A program made the translations under genes and the position numbers. DNA of 64,000 nucleotides from Burhinus oedicnemus (lineage: Eukaryota; Chordata; Aves; Charadriiformes; Burhinidae). Positions 56,901 through 64,000 of this stretch are shown in pieces. Where the stretch lies: assembly GCA_008921705.1 (NCBI GenBank), contig VFFE01006670.1:370392-434391 (forward strand), written 5' to 3'. The notes under the pieces are model-generated. The model did not search any database and had not been told where the DNA came from. It saw only the letters and a program-made list of their open reading frames with translations. How positions within the stretch are numbered: the first letter of the stretch is position 1; the number at the start of each line of letters is the position of its first letter.

Positions 56901-59900
56901 CGGATGTTCTTATTTGGGTTATCCCAGCTCCAGCAGCACTGAGCAGCCACCAACCAGCGAGGCGGCACGATAAGAGATGCCGGGTGGACGGGCTGCACGC
57001 CGACGAGCTTCGCGTGCTCAGCTTGTACGTGCCCTGTCCCACCTCCGCTGGCGGGCGCTTTCGGAGGTATAGCGCAGCCCTTATTTTTCAGCCGTGCGAC
57101 ACGAACAGGCAAACCTGAGGCTGCCGTCCCCGCAGGCAGCCGGGGAGGTGACAGCGCCTGCAGCACAGCTGATAGCAAGGTGATAAAAGGTGTGAGTGAC
57201 TTGGCTGTTAAGTTATTTCCATGCTTTTAAGCTGCTGAGTAGGTGAAGCAACTGCAACTGCTGCCGCACCGAGCTGCTCTTTGTGCTGTTACTCTCAGTA
57301 TCACAGTGATGTTATTCCAGTACTTCAGGGGCACTTGCGATTCCTGTCTGGGTCTCTCCATCTTTGTAATGCACCTGTACCAAACTCTTTTCTTCCTTGG
57401 CCTTACCCGCTCCCTTTACAGAGGAAGGGCTCATCGGAGATGGGGTCCCATGCTTTTGCCCACCCCCCTTGGGGAGAAGCAGCACCCCGCCGTGTCCGTG
57501 TGTCCCTGGGTTCTGTGGGTGCCAGCGTCGCCCCCCCCAAGCTGCAGCAGCACCCGCCGGCGCAGAGCTCGTCAGGATGCTTGGAGAAATGCCAGTTGCT
57601 GTTGAAGGAAAGCAGGTGTGGCAGCAGGAAAAGGGGAAAATGTTATTTTTCAATTTCCCTCTGACATTTTTCAGGCGGGGAGCAGCGGGTTTTTTTAACA
57701 ACAGAGAGCAAAGCAGAGGTGACAGGCTCAAATATACCCCGGTCTTCAGCGTTGTTTTGGGTGGAGAGTGTGAACTTTTGGTTACAAAAATAAAATGTTC
57801 TGGTTTTGAAAGCTTAACCCTTGCGCCCCCAACCACCAGAAAGTTAACCATTTTGGCAACATTTTACAGAAACACTTGGCATTTGGTTGAAGGCGCTCTC
57901 TCGCTGGAAAGGCAGCTGTGCTGTTTGCTGGCTGTCAGATGTGACGTGCCGAGACAGAAAGGGGCTTCCCCACCTCATTCCCGTGGCCACGGCTCGTGCT
58001 CCTCTCAGATGTGAGCCAAGGGAAAATCTAAGTTTCTTGGGGGGTTTTGCGAGACCACCAGTGAATGTGGCCGAGCTCAGGCTTCCCCATGCACAGCCAG
58101 CACCGACCCCGGCCACCATCTCACCCCAGGGACGGGACATCCATGGACCAGCACCACCACACCTCCTCGCCAGCCACACTCCCCAGAGCAGCCTTCTGCC
58201 ATGAGTACATCAGCAATTTTGCTTAATTGCTACAGTCATATTTTTTCTCTGTCACCAGACAGCTTTTATTATAGGACAGAAATAAATTTGCCTCTTTGGA
58301 CAAGAAATGTAAACTCAATAAGCGAAGACACGTTATCAGGTGAATACATCACGGCCACAAACAATGCCGTGGGTGCTGCATTGCTGGTGCTGGGCTGGGA
58401 GCAAATGTGGAAAAGAGTTTTTGCATGGGGAGGGGGTTACAATGGGATGGCTGGTTCTCCTCAGAAATGCCCCCAAAATATCCCACAGGCACCTGAGCCT
58501 TGGGGGAAGTGAGCATGAGAGAGCAAGGGAGATGGGTCAGCCCCAGGCTATCGGGACGAGGCGTAATCAATCCCACTTTTCTCACCCCACAGAGCAAGAA
58601 GAATGGTTTGACTGGAAGGGTTTCATAATCTTTTCTCTCCCCAAAACAACCTGCAGGAGTTCATGCCCAGATTCAGACCCCAGCCCAAGCGGGGTTTTCA
58701 ATGGTCATTATGGTGCCCAGCTGCACGGAGGACAGGAGTTACAGTTTGTGAGACATCTTCTGAGATTTTGAACTGGAGCAAAAGAGCAAACAGAAAATCC
58801 CTAAAATGGGAAATTCAAAACAGATGTTTTTGTGGTGGGTTAAAGCATTTTACTACAAGATTGACTTCTTAACTATTAACAACAGACAATTTACAAAATA
58901 TCTCTTTTTTTTTTTTTAAGGCCACTCAAAATGGGAAAAGGAGATATTTTATTTCTGCAACTGCCGATTGGAGATATGCCAATATTGCCAGTTATTCCCT
59001 TTTGAAAGGAAACGGTGAGAGATCTCCCTGTTTTCCATCTCTGCTCCTGCCAGCTTAACCCCTCCAGCCCTGGGCCGTGCCCCAGTGCAGTCATTGGGAC
59101 ACAGGGCAGCACCACCAGCCAAAAGCTCCCTGTAACCTCTCACCCTGTCCCCTCCTACCACACAGAGCAAATCTTCTCTGAAGAGCGAGGCAGCAAGGAA
59201 CATGCCCTCCGTGAGACACGGTTTGCTGTTTTCTTTTACTGTCCTTCCCCCCCTCGGTTGCTGGATGGGGACAGAGACAAGGGAAATGCTTTGACTGTCC
59301 AAGGAAAGCTCCAACTGGCATGTGCAAATGCTGCTGATGCACAAGTAGGTGCTGGTTTAACTGGGACGGGGTATAGCAGAGTGAGGGGAATCTGCCCATC
59401 TCTTGGAGCAGTGTCTGGTGCCCTGATTGTTCCTACTTCAACCCAGTATAGCCAAATTCCCCCTTCCTACCATTTAGATCCTAGCCAAATCCTCTGAGTA
59501 GGATGTTTTCTCAAAGCCTTTTCATGGAAGGGAGAGACCGAGTGGGAACAAGCATTACTGCTTGCACATTGGCCTTGGGGCTGAATCATTCCAGCACCAA
59601 AACATCTTTGGTCCTAAAGGCATCCCAGGTATGGAGGACAGGTCCAGAGCAGACTTTGGCGTCACTTCAGTGAAGTCCTCCTGCCACCCCTGTCACTACA
59701 GCAGCCGCCATGGCAAGGGGATGGGTTCACGTCCCGACTGGGGAAACCAGTCAGCAGTCCGGGGAGCAGCCTGCACCCCTAACTTGCAGCCCCTGGAGGA
59801 ACAAAGGTCACCCCCAGCTCTGCAGCCAGCAGGGCTGGAGGGGATGGGGGCTGCAAAGCCCAGCCCTGCGAGGGAGGAGGGCTGAGCTGGACCGGCCGCA

Positions 59901-62900
59901 CTCCTGCTGCAAAGGCTGAGGCTAAACCCAGGGCCGGGGGTCCCTCTGCGTTACAGGGCTTGGTGCTTTCTCTTTTCAGGCGGCAGCGAAGCCCCTCCTC
60001 TGGCTAGTGTCCAGTTACTTACGTGAAGGCAAAAAATAAGCTCACCTATTGGTTTTAAAGGGAAGTCTGAAAATGGAAACACTGCATGCTCAGAAAGCAA
60101 AACTGAATACCCAGAACCCAAGATGTATGATTTTAAAAACAGATTTTTTCTAGTCATCCACCCGACGGGTGCCACAAATGATGGTATTTGAACATTGAGC
60201 ATCAGTGGCAGATTACCAAGGTCTACCTGCAGCTGCCTGTCCCTTCAGGCCGGAGGGTAGCTCAGGTCACCAGAGCAGTGGGAAACTCAAGCCAGGCATG
60301 TGCCCACTGCGGTGGGACTGTCCTCGCTGCATCGCAGAGGCGGCACCTGCACCCTCGCGGTGCTCTGGCACGCTGGCCAGAGGCTGGACACATGGACTTT
60401 TTGTGGCCAGGGCATTGGGTGAGACATGAGCTAATAAGCAGAAGCAGAGAGGCGCTGTGTTTCTCAGAAAGCTCACCTGGGACTTTCCCTTTTCTCACAG
60501 CAAGCAGCAGCCGGGGAAGGTCTGGGGCAGTTTCTGGGCTTTGCAGCGACGTGGCGGGTCACATCTGGGGTCCCTGGGACAGCAGGGCTGAAGCAGACAG
60601 GACGGGTCATAGGGCTCAGATCTCCACCTAAAATCCCTTCGTGGAGCCAAGTGCTTCCTTCTCAGGGAAAGCAGCCATTCCCATGGGGGACTTACCAAGT
60701 GCCTCCTGCTCGGAACAGCTCCACTTTGGCCCATGCTCCCTCTCAAAGTGTACCCACCTCTGCTCCCCTCCACACCCAGTCCCAGGGTCCCTCCAGCTCC
60801 TATTTCCGACCTTACCTCCTGTTTGCAGTCCCTCCTCCTCCCTGCAACCTGCTGACAGACATGGTGATGCCAGGTATGCGTCCACCTCTTTGCTGCCTTG
60901 CAAAGACATTGGGAAAAGAACATTTACAATCACCCTCCTTGGAGGAAACCCCTGGCTGGGCTTCCTCAAGCACCCAGCCACAGTTGGTGTTTGCAGCTGT
61001 GGCCGTGCAACTCTTTCCTGTGAACCTTGGATGATGAGCAGCCTCCAGGGAAGCATCCAGATCTGTGAGTTTCCCTTCCCATGGGCAAAGCTGGGTCAGC
61101 ACCAACACTCTTCTCCATCTGTTATCCCTTTCCCAGTTGTCCTGTTGGAGCTCTTTCCTACTCAATGAGACAGGCTGCTGAGATCGTCTTTCTCAATACC
61201 CGCTGGTTTTGTCCCCCTTTTCCCATGTTCATTCCTCCCTGATCCACCTTGATCTTTTCATCTCCTTTGGCCCTTCCCCTAAACATCCCATAAGTCTTGG
61301 ACGACCCCCAGGTTCTCTTACTCATTCCCAAACTCCCATCCCAACACACTCCATAAGAAGCACCCTTCACCCCCTCTTTTCTTGGCACAAGTCCCTGGTG
61401 AGCAGTTCCTCCATGGGATCTCACAGTGACTGGGCCAGTGGCTTCCTTGCCACCCTAAGTAGCCCGAGAGGACAAGGCTGGCCAGGTGCCACATCCAGCA
61501 TGGCTCCTTTGAGTCTGGTCACTGCATCTATTTTAGCCATTAACCTGTTTTCCTTACAAGTAATCACACTTCACATTTTGGGCCAAAATTGCAAAGAAAA
61601 TAACTCAAATCAAATCTTTTGTTAAAATGAAACACTTCTTTCAAATGAAAGGATGGTGTTTCCATTTAACTTTTCAGCAGCAGAGAAAAAAGCACAATCA
61701 AGACTTCTTGAAACCAAGGAAGTTCATATTAAAAAAAGCAGACTGACCAGAATTTTCTCATTCTTTTTGAAGTTACTTTTAGTTTCACATTAAAAGCTCC
61801 ACAGTGCTGACAAGGAGTCACAAATATTTTCTACTCACCAAATTCCTATCCTGGAGCACTGTGCCCAGATTTACTTTGCTGTGGTATTACAGTGACAATC
61901 ATGACAGTCATGGAGCTGCTCCATGGGTGGGACCTGCCCTTAACCCAGCGTATGACCACCAGTACCAGGGATTGGAAAGTGGCATCAGCTGAACACCAGC
62001 CTCCTCCCTATGGGCCCATCCTCAAGGGCTGTCAAGGCATAGGTCAGTACTTTATGTGTATCTACAGCCACCCCTGCAAGCCATGGGCTTGGACAGCCAG
62101 TCCTCCTCACTCCTGCCTGAAACCAGTATTAACACATGCACTTTTCAACTATTTCTGCTGGTCTTTGTGTTCTCTGAAGCTGCTTGACCCAGACACGTCT
62201 ACAATATTCCTGGCCAGGGCTGCAGTTCCTGCAGTAGAAGGAGCTGGTCCAGCTGGCAGTGGGAACAATGAAAATTGTCATTTTAAAAATAATTTTCAAT
62301 TTATTCCCTTCTCCGTGCAACTCAGATGGGAGTTAAATTGATTTTTTTACACTGCCTTCATTTAATGTACACAGCTCTTTACTCTCTCTGCGTCACTGGA
62401 AGAAACCTATGAAAATCAGTTAAATAAACACATCTGTGCTCAGAGCCCTGGAAATGCAGAGTGGGTGTCTCACTGGGGAAACCAGAGCGGTTTGCAGAGT
62501 CCAGAAACAGCCCTCCCATCTATGTGGGGGCTTAAGAATATCACGCCTAGAGGAAGCCGTGTAGATCAGGACCTCAATTTGAAACATGAACTGGGTGCTA
62601 GCTGAGGACATCATAGCAACTGGCAGAGTCTGGTCTTCTGCTTCAGCTGGTGTTTGGCACCCAGAGCCCAACACGCAGGAAGCGCGATGGCAGCACAGCC
62701 ACCCGGTATCAGGGTGGCTAAAAGTGTCACAGAGCATCCTGCATGGTCTCTCCTACCCTACCTTTCAGCTGCTGGAGGCTGTGTCACGACTGCCATTGCA
62801 CTCCCCATCAGCATCACCCCGTGGTCCTTCTGCTGAGCTCTTCTGGGGGTGGAGAGGGAGAGTTAGGTGACAGACCCAAGCACAAGCACTTGTAGTTCCA

Positions 62901-64000
62901 TCAGTCCCTGCAGAAACAAGGGGATGGGAAACCGGTGGTACTGGGCAGGGGTGTGGACCTGGAAGAGGCTGGGATTTCCCTAGAATGACCCTGTTGGTGA
63001 CAGATTTCATCCTAGAAGAGTCAAATTGCACGGAAAGCGTTGTTGGGAGTGTGCTGCTGAGCAAGTCTGAAAGCCCAGACCACACATGGGCTGTGGGAAA
63101 GTTGCAGCAACCACACGGTGTACCTTCAGCACCTCACTGACATGGTCCGAGAGGTCCCCAAAGACATGTCCTTCCCCTTTCTGGTGTCACCAATTCTTGC
63201 AGGAACAGGGGTCCTAGCTTTGCATCCAGGCTCTGCTGGTGTAACATACCACCATCCCCAAGAGAAGTCCTCCCAGCCTCCCCCTAGCCCCAGGGGCCTG
63301 TCCTCCCCTCGTTGTCCCCTCCCTAGTCCATGGCACAAACTAGATTTGAAACTGGAGTGAAACCAAAACTCAGCCTCATTTCTTGCTACAGGAATTCTGG
63401 TTCCACGTCTCATTCAGCGTGTTACCGCATCATTTCAAGCCCTACCCTGAAATATTCCCTCCTTGGTAGAAGTGCTCAGACACTCACAGGTGCTTCAGGC
63501 TGCATCTCTACATCGCATGTTACCTTCCCCACACGCTGTTGGGTGGTGGGAAATGAGACCTGGCACATGGTCCCAGGCTTCCTGCTGCCTACTTTACCGG
63601 GGAACCTCCCCTCAGAGCGGGAACAACGCCACTGTTGTCCCAGGAGACCTGCAAAGGGTACCCTGGGCCAGACTTAATCCAGCTCCTACCCTGCATGGAA
63701 CCTGCTCTCTGCCCACCAAATAGCTCCAATGCTGTCTTGCAGTGTGAACAGAAGATGTTCTCTTCGATCCACAAGGGAAGAGAAACAGCTCATCTTTGAC
63801 ATCATGCTAAAGCCATCTTAGATGAATTACCAGCTCCAGTGGAAGGTACACCACAAAGCCAGAGGCAGAAAACATCTTTGTTAATTGTAACATGCCCTGG
63901 GAAGAACAGTCCTGGAGCAGCCAGGTGGGGTGGGAGTTTTTGGGTGCCTGCACTGCTCCTGGCTCAGCAGCTGGCCCCATACAGGTAGTCAGGGCCTAGA
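53991..64000. other. distal downstream region, no gene seen
   Basis: GC-rich to mixed unique sequence with no recognisable exon. In mammals the next gene after TOX2 is JPH2 on the opposite strand; I looked for junctophilin MORN repeats or its C-terminal membrane segment and found none, so the window probably ends before it. A CpG-rich patch is at 56090-56450, and an octamer ATTTGCAT at 56600-56607 sits in AT-rich sequence beside it. Confidence 0.6.
56090..56450. other. CpG-rich patch (possible small CpG island)
   Basis: CpG frequency rises well above the flanks (for example CCGCGGCACCGCAGCAGGCCCG in pieces near 56235-56262). It is bounded on both sides by AT-rich sequence, including an octamer-containing stretch at 56500-56630. 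It could be a distal promoter, an enhancer or an unannotated first exon. Neither strand encodes a familiar protein. Confidence 0.35.

Noticed and set aside
1..64000. CRISPR arrays, tRNA, rRNA, snoRNA, prokaryotic systems
   Set aside because: No regularly spaced repeats, cloverleaf-like segments or box C/D and H/ACA patterns were convincing by eye; the window is vertebrate intronic and intergenic DNA.

Overview
The window looks like avian nuclear DNA. It carries several CR1 LINE copies, most of them 5'-truncated and ending in the short terminal repeats related to ATTCTATG that are typical of bird genomes. It also carries the 3' half of one vertebrate gene that I recognise as TOX2 (TOX high-mobility-group box family member 2), on the + strand. 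I see no bacterial-style operon, CRISPR array, tRNA or rRNA. The species cannot be fixed from the sequence alone.

Layout. Bases 1-15643 are intron of TOX2; the upstream coding exons lie outside the window. Six coding exons follow: 15644-15883, 20401-20628, 30865-30945, 32868-33275, 35417-35547 and 40693-40729 (stop). Together they hold 1125 nt, or 374 codons plus the stop. They encode the segment before the HMG box, a basic nuclear-localisation stretch, the HMG box (split between the second and third visible exons), a long Pro/Gln/Ser-rich C-terminal region and the family C-terminus ...LPRDKALYLT. The 3'UTR runs from 40730 to about 41825, with the best poly(A) signal at 41805-41810. The last 22 kb (about 41830-64000) hold no gene I can support, only unique sequence, one large CR1 copy, a minisatellite and short inverted repeats.

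Mobile DNA. I recognise CR1-type sequence at nine places, in both orientations. The oldest (about 6835-7390) is a decayed, internally deleted reverse-transcriptase fragment. The longest copies are at about 12370-13272 (+) and 43545-44279 (-). The tail copies at 8212-8402 (-) and 28418-28608 (+) are nearly identical in opposite orientation, and they flank the two exons that carry the pre-HMG segment and the first part of the HMG box.

Most notable points: the last TOX2 intron appears to use a GC donor instead of GT; failure to splice there would give a cysteine-rich alternative C-terminus; the 3'UTR contains a nested pair of inverted repeats; and a perfect 12-bp hairpin lies about 260 bp past the poly(A) site. 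I did not find a convincing novel protein-coding system. The many short reading frames elsewhere look like chance or antisense frames. Conserved-element calls are impressions from composition and need an alignment to test.
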